Of a DNA stretch of 64,000 bases, positions 1 through 10,384 are shown piece by piece. Under the pieces are notes generated by a model. That model was not told where the DNA came from and made no database searches. It saw only the letters and a list, made by a program, of their open reading frames with translations. The position numbers and the translations under genes were made by a program. The stretch spans positions 1,922,001 through 1,986,000 of the forward strand of contig JAITYX010000045.1 of assembly GCA_021018815.1 (NCBI GenBank), read 5' to 3'. The first letter of the stretch is position 1. Every line of letters begins with the position of its first letter. The stretch comes from Talinum fruticosum (lineage: Eukaryota > Streptophyta > Magnoliopsida > Caryophyllales > Talinaceae).

Positions 1-1583
1 TTGTTGCCTTTCGTTCTTGCTAGCTTGCTTCTTGATAAATCTTGAATGTAGACTAACTTTCATCCTAAGGCCTAACTCCAACTTCTTCCAAGGGTTATTG
101 TTGCACGGGAATTGAGTGAAAGGAGGATCTTGTTTGAAGCTCCCTTTAGGTTTTGTTGGTATCTTGGGGAGAGGGTCACACCTCAAATCCGGGTTAACAT
201 GTGGCCTCTGTTTGTTGCAGTCAATCCACCCATGACCACGTTCTACTTCCGCTCCCTTCCTCCAAATGAGCAAACGGTCGCTATTCCGGGGTATCGTTAT
301 ACCTCATTCCTAAACTTGAACACATCCTGTGCTCACCATGTGGCACGGATTATGACCCAACTGGTGAGTTCTCAACTTTTTCTTATCACGATCGAATTTC
401 TTGCGTGGAAATTAACCTCATCTTTTGGCAGCTCACACCGGCGAACATCCATATCCTAAGCCTTGATGTGGATGTTACTCTTCCCAGGAACCTCCTTGTT
501 ACGTACGAATTCCCGAAATCCTGAAGGAATAATATGTTGGGCATCCTTTCCCTAGGAATTGGCTAACACCATAGTATCGATTTTATGAGTGAGTCCTACT
601 ATTATGTTTCACTCTTTTTCTAAGAGTTTCACGCTTTTCACTTTTAGTTGTATGCTCAAAGTAAGTTTGTCTAACACCATAGTATCGACTTTTTAGTATG
701 ACCGAGAATAATCCCGGACTATGTCCATCAATTTTCAATCCGCTCTCCGGGGAATCCAAAACTTCCTTATCGGGCAACGTCTCCCTACTTTCCGGGTAAG
801 TTCCTATTTAGTGGAGTGCTAGTTTTGTCGAGCCTTAAGTGATTGCTAATTGCCCTTTTATTCTTATAGAAGTGTCGATCTAGAGCACCCCCATCCGATT
901 GTCTTCGTAGTGGACCCGAGGCACGAACACATCAATCCGGCCAATATACACCTTCTAGTAGTACTGCTAGATAAGGTTCTTCTCGCACGTTCGTCACGAC
1001 CTGCGCATCATCGGAATGCTTCCGAGGCAGGACCTAACACTTCCGGGCCTAGTGCTTCCTAGGCGAGACCTAGCTTTTCAAACGAGAACTTACATATCTT
1101 TCCCCTACAAGCTTTTGATCATCACGAAATCCTCTTTACTTCCCTCGAGCTTCATACAACTGGCCAACCCATGAAGCTTCACAATCTTGGGACCATGGGG
1201 GTAACTCTTACGAAGGTGATGAAGGTCATCGGTTCTCCACATCTGTCTTGGAGGACTTCGGGAACTATATTTTTACGACGACTCCGATGGCGATGATTAG
1301 AGGATTCCTTGCCACTTCCGCCGCCGATGATTAGCGAATCCCTTTTAGGGTGTTTGTTTAATTAATATTTTGCTTTATAATGATATGTCTTATATAATGG
1401 GATGAAATGCAAGACGATTCAATTCTAAGTAATGCGTTCTTTTATTTAATATGATGCACAAAACTTACGAAAAATTACAAAGACGAATCGAAAAAATTGT
1501 ACTACCCCCATTGCCCCAAAAAGAAAATAATAATAAGAAAAAGGAAAATCTCAAGTGCATGGTCAAAAATATCAAAATGGCCT
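1..1583 (+). pseudogene. Plant mobile domain (PMD) gene, 3' half, copy T0
   Basis: This is the downstream half of a spliced gene also present at 9388-26190 and, reversed, at 34830-38990. Exon boundaries are visible by comparison: an exon ends at 363 (protein ...ARIMTQL) and is followed by an intron at 364-431 (GTGAG...GCAG). Further exons lie near 432-552, at 697-795 (followed by GTAAG) and from 870. The last exon encodes a Ser/Pro-rich tail. The N-terminal PMD core lies outside the window. The neighbouring copies show that this gene sits antisense inside a Tat-like retroelement, so 1-1583 is probably a fragment of another such element. Chromovirus C1 cuts off its 3' region at 1584. Stops in the reading frame make it a pseudogene. 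Family assignment is inferred from the other copies. Confidence 0.6.
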
Positions 1584-2237
1584 TGATGTGCCAAGATGCA
1601 AGGCTACACCGATCCGGCCAATAGAGTGCGCCAAATGCAATTCCGAGAGACTCGGAATAGACTTAGAAACGACCAATGGAACAAGTAAACAACAAGGACG
1701 AAGCTAATCATTCGTGAGGAGATGATTAGCAAGGTAACCAAGCACTGGTAGGACAAGAACAAGATAAACTAGAACTATCCAAGGATACGAGATATCACCA
1801 CCAAGGATAAAACTAGGGCACTAATCACACTTAATGATACAGACTATCACCACACTAACTATAATCGGACTCTTCAGAACACAGCCTAATTATGCCACCA
1901 ATTAGACAAGCAAAGGAGAATTTTAGGGTTGAAAGGAGCACAACTCAACTTCACTTAGCATATAGCCAATATCAAAATCATCATCCTTTACAAAGAGAGA
2001 GCCCATATATATTTATAGGCCTCTTAGCTAGGGTACATCACTCTAATCTAAGGGTTATAAATCCCCTTTTACAATCAATGGTTGTGATGTATTCAGCAAA
2101 ATAAAAGGATAAAAACAAGGACAAAAGGTAAATAATTACAGCGAGAAAAAGGATAGCAAGAACGGAGGTTCACCACGGAATCGGTAGTACAAAGTAGTAC
2201 GGTTCGAGTCCAGTGACGGCTACGGTCGTTGTCACCA
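1584..2237 (-). repeat. 3' LTR of C1
   Basis: The first 190 bp are repeated at 7094-7283 with few differences, starting at GATGTGCCAAGATG. On the minus strand the LTR begins TGGTGACAACGACCG at 2237 and ends near GGCACATC. Length is about 650 bp. It holds no gene; the short reading frames in it are not supported. Confidence 0.8.
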
Positions 2238-2526
2238 AATTATTTTGCTTTCGATCCTTAACTTTCCTTTTCGGCTCTGCTGAAGATGCCTAGATGATGA
2301 TCAAGTAGTCTAAGCTCGAAACCGAGGACTCGGAAAAGATCATTTAACGTCCGAGCCGAGAAACCGAGGACTCGAAAAAGATCTATTAGCTTATTTTCCT
2401 CCGAATACTTCGACTTGTCCGACTCCCTTACTCTTGTCCGAGGAGACAGACAAGTATTTCTGAGTGTGGCCAAAACTCCCTTGATGCTCGCGTTATCAAC
2501 GAAGACCCAACAATGGTTTCGAGGGC

Positions 2527-3740
2527 TCAGTAGTGAATTCCGAGGACTCGAATTATCAATCGCTTCCGGCGGCTCTCGATATTAGTTGGGGTTGGGTTTG
2601 TGGTGTCCTCCCCATCATCCTTCCCAGCTTGAAAAGAATTTGCCCTTAAATTCTCGAGCGAATTATCTTCCAAGTAAGGAGATAAATCAGCAACATTGAA
2701 AGTAGCTAAGACATTATATTCTCCGGGTAAATTCACTTTGTAAGCGTTGTCATTGATTCTCTCAAGTACTTCAAATGGTCCATCTGCCCTTGGCATCAAC
2801 TTAGACTTGCGCTTGGAAGGAAAACGCTCCTTCCTCAGGTGGATCCAAATGAGATCTCCTGGTTGAAAAACCACCCTTCTGCGGTTTTTGTTAGCGCTAG
2901 CCTTGTAACTCAGATTAGCTTGCTCAATTTTGGCTCGACTTTCGCATGCAAGTCCCGAATCCGAGCAGCTCTTTTACAACGTCAATATGAGGCTTTCCAT
3001 CAAAGGCTCTTGGGGTCGGATCAAGAGGTGACAGAGGTTCCACACCATAAACAATCTTGAAGGGCGAAACATTGGTAGTCTTGTTTGGCCTCGTGATTGT
3101 AAGCAAACTCAGCATGTGGAAGAAGTTGATCCCACGCCTTAGTATTCAACTTGAGTAGCGTTCCGAGCAATGCTCCCAAAGTTCCGTTTGTAACCTCGGT
3201 CCGACCATCCGTCCGAGGATGGCAAGTGGTGTTGTACTTCAACTTCGTTCTCGATTTCTTCCAAAGGGTAACCCGAAATGACTTAAAAACTTTGCATCTC
3301 TATCTAAGACCGTTGTCCTTGGGATCCCATGCAGCCTTACCACTTCTCTAAAGTATAGGTCAGCAACCAGTGTAGCATCATTGGTTTTGTTGCAAGCAAT
3401 GAAGTGAGCCATCTTAGAAAATCGATCAACAACAACCAGAATAGAATCTTTCCCTTTACGAGTCCGTGGTAGACCCGGAACGAAGTCTAGACTTACATCC
3501 ACCCGTGGCTGAGTTGGGACAGGTAATGGAGTGTAAAGTCCTTGAGGCAGGGAATGGCTCTTGGCATATTGGCATACCACACATCTCCCGATGATGTCTT
3601 GAACATCTTTGTCCATGCTTGGCTAGAAATAATGCTCCTTGAGCATCCGAGTTGTCTTTTTCTCTCCGAAATGGCCAGCGAAGTCCTCTAGAATGGACTT
3701 CCCTTATAATCAACTCTCTTGTGCCACAGCCTAGGCACAC
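2527..3740 (-). pseudogene. C1 integrase
   Basis: Minus-strand fragments in several frames read in order as an integrase. An HHCC zinc-binding region lies near 3600-3740 (IIREVHSRGL, later [10 protein letters not shown]). The catalytic core follows ([23 protein letters not shown], then [12 protein letters not shown]), with the glutamate region near 3180 (GRTEVTNGTLG). The C-terminal part at 2527-2874 (FQPGDLIWIHLRKERFPSKR, then DGPFEVLERINDNAYKVNLP) is typical of Ty3/gypsy integrases. Breaks occur near 3240 and 3020-3060, so the protein cannot be made intact. It would insert the cDNA into the host chromosome. Confidence 0.88.
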
Positions 3741-4320
3741 ACAATCTTATACCCTTGAATAAGTATCCTCCTTGTATTTGGAACTCACCCTTGGACCGAG
3801 TTTGGCATTCTTGGTATAGGGTTCCAAAATCCTTGTCATCCGCATATGAACTCTTCAAATGTTCAAACCCGAAGACACACGTTTCTAACCGAAATAGCAG
3901 TAGGTATCTTCCGGACAGAGCATCAACGCCTTTGTTAAGTTGTCCAGATTTGTGCTTGATTAAGAAATGAAAGGTCCGAAGGTACTCAACCCTTTTTGCA
4001 TGTCGCGGGTTCAACTTGTGTTGGCCCTGAATGTACTTGAGGGCTTCATGATCCGAGTGCGGAATGAATTCTTGAGCCACCAAGTAATGATTCCAATACT
4101 CTAATGATCGAATGATGGCATAAAATTCCTTGTCGTAGGTAGAGTATCTTCGCTTGGTATCACACGACTTCTCACCGAAATAAGCGATGGGACGACCCTC
4201 TTGAGTGAGAATCCCACCAATGCCTACACCTAAGGCATCACACTCAACTTCAAAATCTTCTCGAAACTGCGCAGGCTAGGACCGGAGCACTGGGTCGATT
4301 TTGCCTTGATAGTTTCAAAC
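3741..4320 (-). pseudogene. C1 RNase H domain and RH-IN linker
   Basis: The minus strand reads ECDALGVGIGGILTQEGRPI, then YFGEKSCDTKRRYSTYDKEF and YWNHYLVAQEFIPHSDHEAL, the usual order of a Ty3/gypsy RNase H that degrades the RNA strand of the replication hybrid. The linker continues with KHKSGQLNKGVDALSGR, matching the conserved KxGxxNxxADALSR stretch but with the catalytic-site alanine changed (VDALSG). An in-frame stop occurs near 4275. The domain lies directly between reverse transcriptase and integrase, as expected. Confidence 0.85.
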
Positions 4321-5118
4321 GATTTATGAGCCCGATGTGTCCGGACAAAGGAATTGGTTTTTAGCACCTCAATCATAGGGGCAGTGATAGTGCTTGAAGT
4401 CTTTGATAAACCTCCTACGAGAAAGATGCAAGCCCATGAAAGCTCCGAAAATCGTGTATGCTTTTAGGAGTAAGCCAAGACAGGATAGCCTCAATCTTGC
4501 TCTCATCTACCTTTACTCCCGAGTTGAAACAACATAACCCGAAATGCGATTTCGAGTTAAAGAATGAACATTTCTTCGATTCCCGTACAGTTTCTCTTTC
4601 TCTAGCAGTTGGACAATCATGTCGAGGTGGTGAGAATGCTCCCTCTCATTCCGATCGTAGATCGAATGTCATCAAAATAGACCACAATGAATTTCCCGAT
4701 GAATGGTCTAAAAATCTGATTCATGAGTCGCATGAATGTGCTTGGGGCGTTAGTCGGACCAAACGGCATAACAAGCCACTCATATAAACCTCCCTTGGTC
4801 TTAAAAGTAGTTTTCCATTCATCTCCTGCTCCGATTCTCGATTTGATAATATCCACTTCTAAGGTCAATCTTAGAGAAGACCTTAGAACCATGTAGCTCA
4901 TCCAACATATCTTCAAGTCGTGGTATAGGATGCCTATACTTGATAGTGATCTTGTTAATGGCGCGACTATCTATACACATCCTCATAGAACCATCCTTTT
5001 TGGGTACCAACAGGGCTGGCACAGCACAAGGACTCTTACTCACTCTCACCGGACCTTTAGACACCAACTCCTCGACTTGCCTCCGCACTTCGAGGTATCT
5101 TTAGGGTTCAGTCCGTAG
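4321..5118 (-). pseudogene. C1 reverse transcriptase
   Basis: The reverse transcriptase motifs are in order on the minus strand: [53 protein letters not shown], then after a frameshift [20 protein letters not shown] and the catalytic box VVYFDD (YxDD). The thumb and connection part (4321-4600) is recognisable but more broken. The frame changes near 4830 and again near 4640. Ty3/gypsy reverse transcriptases are about this long, so little has been lost except the reading frame. Confidence 0.9.
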
Positions 5119-5305
5119 GCTGGTTTGTTTGGCAATATTGATCCTTGGATAAGATCAATGTGGTGCTCGGATATCTCTTTTGGGGGTAGGCCAAGAGGTA
5201 TCTCCTCAGGAATAACATGGATGTACTCGGGTGATAAGTGTCTTGGCTAATGGGTGTCCGAGTTCGAGGACTCGGAATTGTCCCGACTCGGAAGAATCAA
5301 TTCTC

Positions 5306-6050
5306 TCATGGGTCCGAGTTCATGATGCATGGACTCCGGATAGGCTTCCCTAAGGTCAGATGTAACTCGGATGGGTTGGGTGTCCGAGGGGGCTTGGCTT
5401 TAGGCGGTTGTGAAGGGTCAAGTAGGGCTAAGGTTATTTTCTTGCCATTCTGGGTGAGGGTGTATGTGTTTTTGAACCCATCATGCATAACTCTATGATC
5501 AAATAACCAAGGTCTACCCAACGAGTAAGTGACATGCATCCATAGGTATAACATCACACCATATATCATCAACATAAAACTTCCCAATACTGAAAGATAT
5601 TAGGCAACGAGAATTAACCCCGAGGCCCTTACCTTGACTCAGCCATTATATGTTGTAGGGGTGAGGGTGCAACTCGGTTTGTAACTGAAGCTTCTCTACC
5701 ATGCTTACGGAAGCAACGTTGGTGTAACTCCCTCCATCAATAATGATCGAACAAACTTTCCCTTTAATGGTTCCCCTTGTGTGGAATATATTCTCCCTCC
5801 GAGCCTTACTTGGATCCTTATATCCATTCAAGGCTCTCACGATCACAAGCGGTTCTCGTTCATCAGCCTCTTCAACAATCTCTTCTATGCCCTCGGTAAG
5901 GCATAGCTCTCCTTCTGGCTCATACTCATCCCATATGGGTTCATCGGCCTCGGTAATAGTAACGACCCTTCGATTTGGGCACTCGAGGCAAAGTGTCCAA
6001 ATCCACGACACTTAAAACACTTGCGGCTCCGGCCAACATGAGGTTTGTTC
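5306..6050 (-). pseudogene. C1 protease with zinc-knuckle remnant
   Basis: At 6050-5970 the minus strand encodes RKCFKCRGFGHFA, a CCHC knuckle cut short by a frameshift before its last cysteine. Next comes an acidic linker and the protease active-site region CSIIIDGGSYTNVAS. The usual D-S/T-G is replaced by D-G-G-S, a form that occurs in some plant gypsy families. The second half (5306-5587) reads LLGRPWLFDHRVMHDGFKNT, the conserved end of the domain, in another frame. A Pro/Lys-rich tail leads to the reverse transcriptase. Confidence 0.8.
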
Positions 6051-6083
6051 TAAGTCCGAGTCCGAATATTAGGGTGTTTAGAC

Positions 6084-6986
6084 TCATAACCGAGTTTTGG
6101 GGCAACGAGACTTAGGCCGAAACAGAGGGTTAGAATAACCCTTGCCAAACCGAGTTGGTTTTGGTGGTTGAGTCTTAGAGACTTCTTTCCTGAAGGTTCC
6201 GACCTTCTTTTGCTGCTCCACCTTATGTGCCAAAAGACACACCTCATCAAATGTTGAGTATTGTTGTAACTCAACAACATTAGCATACCTTGGGTCAAGT
6301 CCTCCAAGATACTCGACGATGGTTTGATCTTCCGACTCCTGAAGATCGCATTTAATCATTAGCCTTTCAAACTCTCGGGTATACTCCTCTCGCACTCATC
6401 GGACCTTGCTGTAGGTTGTGCAACTTAGAATAGTTATCTTGGATGTATGTTGGGGGTAGAAACCGGGTTTTCGGTTTGGACTTCATTTTCTCCCAACTTC
6501 GATCTTAGGTTTCCTCTCGCACAAGCACTTTTCTTCTCCAAATTTGCCCACCATGTTGAGGCAAACCCTCTAAGCTTGATAGCAACAAGCTTTAAATTCT
6601 TTTCATCTTTCACCTCTTTGTAGTCAAAGATTCTTTCAACTGTTTGCAACCATTCTAGAAACTCATCTCGGGTTAAGGCGACCTTCAAACTACGGGATCT
6701 CAACTTTGAAGTCCGAGTTGGGTCGGGGTGATTTATCCCTTCTCCCTCTTCTTCCTCTTCTTTGCTCACGCTCACTGGAAGAAGCAAAGGGATTGCTCTC
6801 CCCATCATCATCCCCGTGTGAATGGGTATGAGGTGGTGAGCTGGGTGGTGACTCTTCTAACTCATGCCGCTTCTTCTTCATCATGTCTCCAAGTTGCTTT
6901 TTCGGATATATGTTTTGGGCACGCATCTCATCATAGTTGTTCATGAGCATATCAAAACGTTCCTCCAATGTCATGCTTCCACTCAT
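6084..6986 (-). pseudogene. C1 gag (capsid)
   Basis: The start is at 6986 (MSGSMTLEERFDMLMNNYDE), followed by a Lys/Glu-rich helix and a Ser/Pro/Arg-rich linker. The retrotransposon gag core then appears (FLEWLQTVERIFDYKEVKDE, then KLVAIKLRGFASTWWANLEK). The C-terminal part at 6084-6395 (REEYTREFERLMIKCDLQES, IVEYLGGLDPRYANVV) is in a different frame, with a gap at about 6400-6440. Gag would form the virus-like particle. The frame breaks make this copy inactive. Confidence 0.85.
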
Positions 6987-7076
6987 TCCGGTTTATGGTT
7001 CTTTGGGGACTGATGTGTTTGGGGCTAACAACGTTCTGTTTGGGGTTAAGGAAGCTAAGCCTAGGAAAGGCTCCAA

Positions 7077-7088
7077 AGCTCGATACCA
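7077..7088 (-). other. C1 primer-binding site
   Basis: On the minus strand TGGTATCGAGCT follows the end of the 5' LTR after about five bases. It resembles the initiator tRNA-Met primer site TGGTATCAGAGC common in plant gypsy elements, with one base missing. It sets the direction and left edge of C1. Confidence 0.7.
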
Positions 7089-7093
7089 AAACC

Positions 7094-7283
7094 GATGTGC
7101 CAAGATGTAAGGCTACACCGATCCGGCCAACGAGTGCGCCAAATGTAATTCCGAGAGACTCGGAATAGACTTAGAAACGACCAATGGAACAAGTAAATAA
7201 CAAGGACTAAGCTAATCACTCGTGAGGAGATGATTAGCAAGGTAACCAAGCACTGGTAGGACAAGAATAAGATAAACTAGAAC
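7094..7283 (-). repeat. C1 5' LTR, truncated
   Basis: This matches 1584-1779 closely up to ATAAACTAGAAC, where similarity stops and unrelated DNA begins. About 460 bp of the LTR, including the promoter end, is missing, so C1 could not be transcribed from it. Confidence 0.8.
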
Positions 7284-7671
7284 AAGAACAACAGAGTGCG
7301 CCACATAATGCTAACACACCCCAATTACACTAATCTCTCATTTCACCTACCCACGTTAATAGTCTTCTTTTTTTCTTTTTCCCATTTTCTTTTGTTTTAT
7401 ATTTTTGGTTAGGGTTATCTTATGTAAAAATTAAAATAGCTAACATAAGTTATCTCGGGATTGAATTTAGCTAGTCCGGGCGGAAGATTAAGAGGAAGGA
7501 ATTAATATATTTTACTAATTATAATCGGACGAACTAATAATAATTCGCCCAAATAAATTTACGAATATACTCGCGTATATATTTTAGTTATTTGACCTAA
7601 TTTATTTAATTAAAGCTAATTAATTAATTTAACTTATATAACCACCTCAAATAAAATTATGGGTCTTACGA
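7284..7671. other. LTR-like scrap ending GGGTCTTAC
   Basis: This AT-rich stretch has no reading frame of note and ends in GGGTCTTAC directly before the T1 LTR. Many plant LTRs end GGGTCTTACA, and block D begins with the inverse, GTAAGACCC, at 27416. It is probably the terminal part of an LTR that removed the end of both C1 and T1. Family unknown. Confidence 0.35.
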
Positions 7672-8629
7672 GAATAAAAAAAGGGGCTCTTTATGAGTTT
7701 TGAAAATGTGAATTAATAAGGAACAGGAAAAATCAGCTGAATGAATGCCTAGAGATTAGAATAATTGAATATTCTTTAGCTATTTGTAAGGATTCAATGG
7801 TGATGTGCGAGAAAGAGGAGTATTTGAGGATGCTTTTCAGTAGAGTAACATTAAGGTATTAATGCTCCGGTTAGCTTTCTTCAGACATTATGCTTAGGAG
7901 AAAGCCGTATAGAAATTGAGAGCCAAGGCTCTCTATTTATAGGGAGAGACCTAGGTCACCAATGACCTAGGGTTTCTCTAGGCCTGCCATCCAAAACAGT
8001 AGAAAAAACTAGGCCGGATAATCCTAAGATTGAATCGGATAAAGGTGGGATAAAACCGAGATAGAATCCGGTCGAGGGCATCGGCCACACCTGGTATGCC
8101 TAGGGTTTCATGCCCTACAGCGCGAGGAGGGAGTCTCGAAGCCCAAACGCAGCGTTCCACTTAAAATATCCAGGGTTAGGCGCCGGCCACGATGTTATGT
8201 TGAAGGGAAAAGCTCCTACTCTCGGGTGGACTGTCTTAGAGCTTAAACACGAGCACTTTGATGCTCGTGATCATGAAATGCAACGTTATAACACCGTCTT
8301 TAGGTCTTTAGCTCCTTGTCCGGTTAGACAAAAGTAAAATGTGGTATTTTGAACTTGGAATTTCCTTATACACGGCATTGGACTCCATTGTCTTCGAAAG
8401 CTTGGCCCAGTCTTGGATCATCCAAAAAAGGGGATTTTGGATCGACCCAAGCGGAAAGGATATTTATGTGGTGCTTGGGGGTTCTTTGTGGTTTACTAGC
8501 TTTTGTCGCACTAATTGAACTCATTCCGAGATTTAAATCCTCAAACAGGACTCGGGATTTCATCATCGAGCCGACATAATAAAAACATAATTAAATGAGA
8601 TAAGGGACGACACTTTTTAGATGTCTAAA
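7672..8629 (-). repeat. T1 3' LTR, truncated
   Basis: It is alignable by eye with 46140-47089 in the same orientation (for example GATCAGCTGAATGAATGCC in both) and inversely with 39699-40660. The minus-strand LTR start, near TAGACATCTAAAAAGTGTCG, is at about 8629. The other end is cut at 7672. Short reading frames inside are not genes. Confidence 0.8.
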
Positions 8630-8645
8630 GTTAGCCCCCACTTTG
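8628..8645 (-). other. T1 polypurine tract
   Basis: The minus strand reads CAAAGTGGGGGCTAACTT immediately before the LTR start. T2 has the same tract at 39681-39698 on the plus strand. It is the usual plus-strand primer for a retroelement and shows that the PMD gene next to it lies inside the element. Confidence 0.7.
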
Positions 8646-9244
8646 ATCGAGTCTAAAAGACAAATGGTCAAAGTAGACACTAAAGGATACTTACCTCCAT
8701 CCTGTGCGGTGATTTTTATACTAATTGTTGTATAATATCTTGAATTGGTTGTCGTTGAACCTGAACCCCAAAAATGGGGCCTTGACTTGATCGCAATGCG
8801 AGCGTTTTGATGTCCAAGAAAAGGATCCTAAGCTTGACTTGATCGAGTCCGAAGCTTGGTGGGTTTTGATGTTGAAACTTTGATTGTTTCTTGTTCCGAA
8901 GCTTGACTAAATGATACATGTTCGTTAGTGGAGAATTAAATTGACGAAAGTTCATTGTTTTACTTGAATAATTCAATCGAAAATAAACCGAGGTGGGTCC
9001 AAGAGTTGCCACTTGCATGTATAAGGTCCCAAGAAGTCACATGGCATGGCTGACGGGACTCCACAAGCTAGGCCACCAGCTAGGGCTACAAAGTTGTCAT
9101 CGATGAGACCCCACATTGTCTCGTGGCCGACGCCGGTTAGCCTTTCGTAGGCCTGGCCCTCGGCGTGCTCTAATGGATTCCCTTGGTCTCCCTTGCCTTT
9201 TTGACTTTTGTCTTATGTGCTTAGCTAACTTGACAAAATGTGCC
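8646..9244. other. Spacer between T1 PPT and PMD gene
   Basis: No gene seen. It is homologous, in reverse, to 39063-39680 in T2 (shared stretches around the AAGCTTGACTTGATC-type repeats and the CTTTGAC/GTCTACTTTGACC segment). It holds the upstream region of the antisense PMD gene. Confidence 0.5.
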
Positions 9245-9252
9245 TATAAAAA
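9245..9252 (+). promoter_or_regulatory. TATA box of the PMD gene in T1
   Basis: TATAAAAA stands about 140 bp before the first conserved exon. It is followed by GGTG..TGGTGTGTT and TTTGCACAC, which are also present in the same place in T2 (39055-39062, minus strand). Conservation between two diverged copies supports a real promoter that fires against the host element. Confidence 0.55.
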
Positions 9253-9387
9253 GGTGCTTGGTGTGTTCACTTTGCACACTTACTCCTTCTCTTGCATTCT
9301 TGTCTTGCTCTTGTGTTTCCTTGCTTTGTTCTTGTGCTTCCTTGCTTTTTCTTCTGAAAAACAAGTTGGTTTCCAAAGCCTTTCTTC

Positions 9388-10379
9388 AAAATGTCTATAA
9401 GAAGACCTCATCCTCGCTGGGAGGTCAAGAACCGAAAAAATTATCCAAGATAATGTTTCTTCCCTTTCCATTACGCCTTCGGGAGGTCAAGAAAAACTTA
9501 TCCAAGAAGACCTCTTGGTGGAAGCTGAAAATCACGTTTCTTCCTTTGTCATTATGCCTTCGGTAAGCTAGTTGGCTTAAACTTCTTCCTTTGCTCATTT
9601 AGAGTAGTTCTTCTTACTAAAAATCTTGTTGGATTTTTGTCTTTATAGAAGGACTGGATTCGGAGTAGTGAGCTATTCCCAAGTTCATGGAGACATGCCG
9701 ATAAATGAACTATTCGCTCGAAGACGTCATGCACAATGCTCGTGTTCGGTACTCTTTTCCTTGCTTTGAAACACCTTTGTGATAAAAGAGAGCGAGATCC
9801 CATTAGGCCCATTAGCGAGTGCTTTTGGGATACCACCAATACCTTCCACCTTCCCTCCAGGAAATGATCATAACTCCTTTCGATTTTGCTGCTTTGTCCG
9901 ATTTGGGCTTCTCGGGGAACCTCTAGCTTATGACCAAAATTTGTATAAAGACCGTGGTTATCTTTGTCATCTTTTTGGTCCCACAGCTCATAAGTTTCCT
10001 CAAGAAAATTTCTTTAAGTATACCGTTCTCTTCGAGGCTTTGGAGGATGTTAGGTTTTGGCCTCGACATTGTCCACAACAAGTTTAGATCGTGTTAGCTC
10101 TCTTATTGAGTACGGTGCTCCTTTCCGACCAAGCCTCTAAGGTTCATGTTCACTATTTGGTGAACTTAGCGGACCTTGATAAAATAAAGAAGCTTAACTA
10201 AGGTGCTCCTGCGTACACTAGCCTCATTAGGGGCCTCTGTGCCGGTGTGCGTCACACAAAACTTGGGAAGGACTCAACCAATTATCTACCATTATGCGGT
10301 TTATAGAAGGTCATTGAGGTACGCCCTAATTCTTCATGTATTCCCAATATATTTCTATCTTGTGTGGATAAAAATTTTA
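9388..10379 (+). pseudogene. PMD gene of T1, 5' part
   Basis: The first conserved exon starts near ATG 9388 (MSIRRPHPRW; T2 has MARRKAHH). An intron follows the GGTAAGC near 9561. The next exon contains RERDPI and FWDTTNTFHLP, and further on AYDQNLYKDRGYLCHLFGP and FKYTVLFEALEDVRFWP. In T2 the matching region reads TNTFHLPFGEMTITPFGF, the hallmark of the plant mobile domain (PF10536), a family of uncertain biochemical function found in host proteins such as MAIN/MAIL1 and in transposons. Here the GEMTIT stretch has lost its frame. Element R breaks the exon at 10380-10384; the gene resumes at 22124. Confidence 0.7.
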
Positions 10380-10384
10380 CTTGT

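Larger units (their letters stand above)
1584..7283 (-). mobile_element. Ty3/gypsy chromovirus-type retrotransposon C1
   Basis: A nearly complete but decayed LTR retrotransposon on the minus strand. From right to left it has a truncated 5' LTR (7094-7283), a primer-binding site like initiator tRNA-Met, gag, aspartic protease, reverse transcriptase, RNase H, integrase and a full 3' LTR (1584-2237). The PR-RT-RH-IN order defines Ty3/gypsy. The integrase C-terminal tail (NVADLSPYLED...) resembles plant chromoviruses, but I could not confirm a chromodomain or name the lineage. Many frameshifts and stops are present. It inserted into the 3' region of PMD copy T0. Its right LTR is cut after about 190 bp, so no target-site duplication can be read. 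Confidence 0.88.

Noticed and set aside
2195..2215. GGTTCGAGTCC, identical to a tRNA T-arm (B box)
   Set aside because: No matching acceptor or anticodon arms around it; it lies in the C1 LTR.
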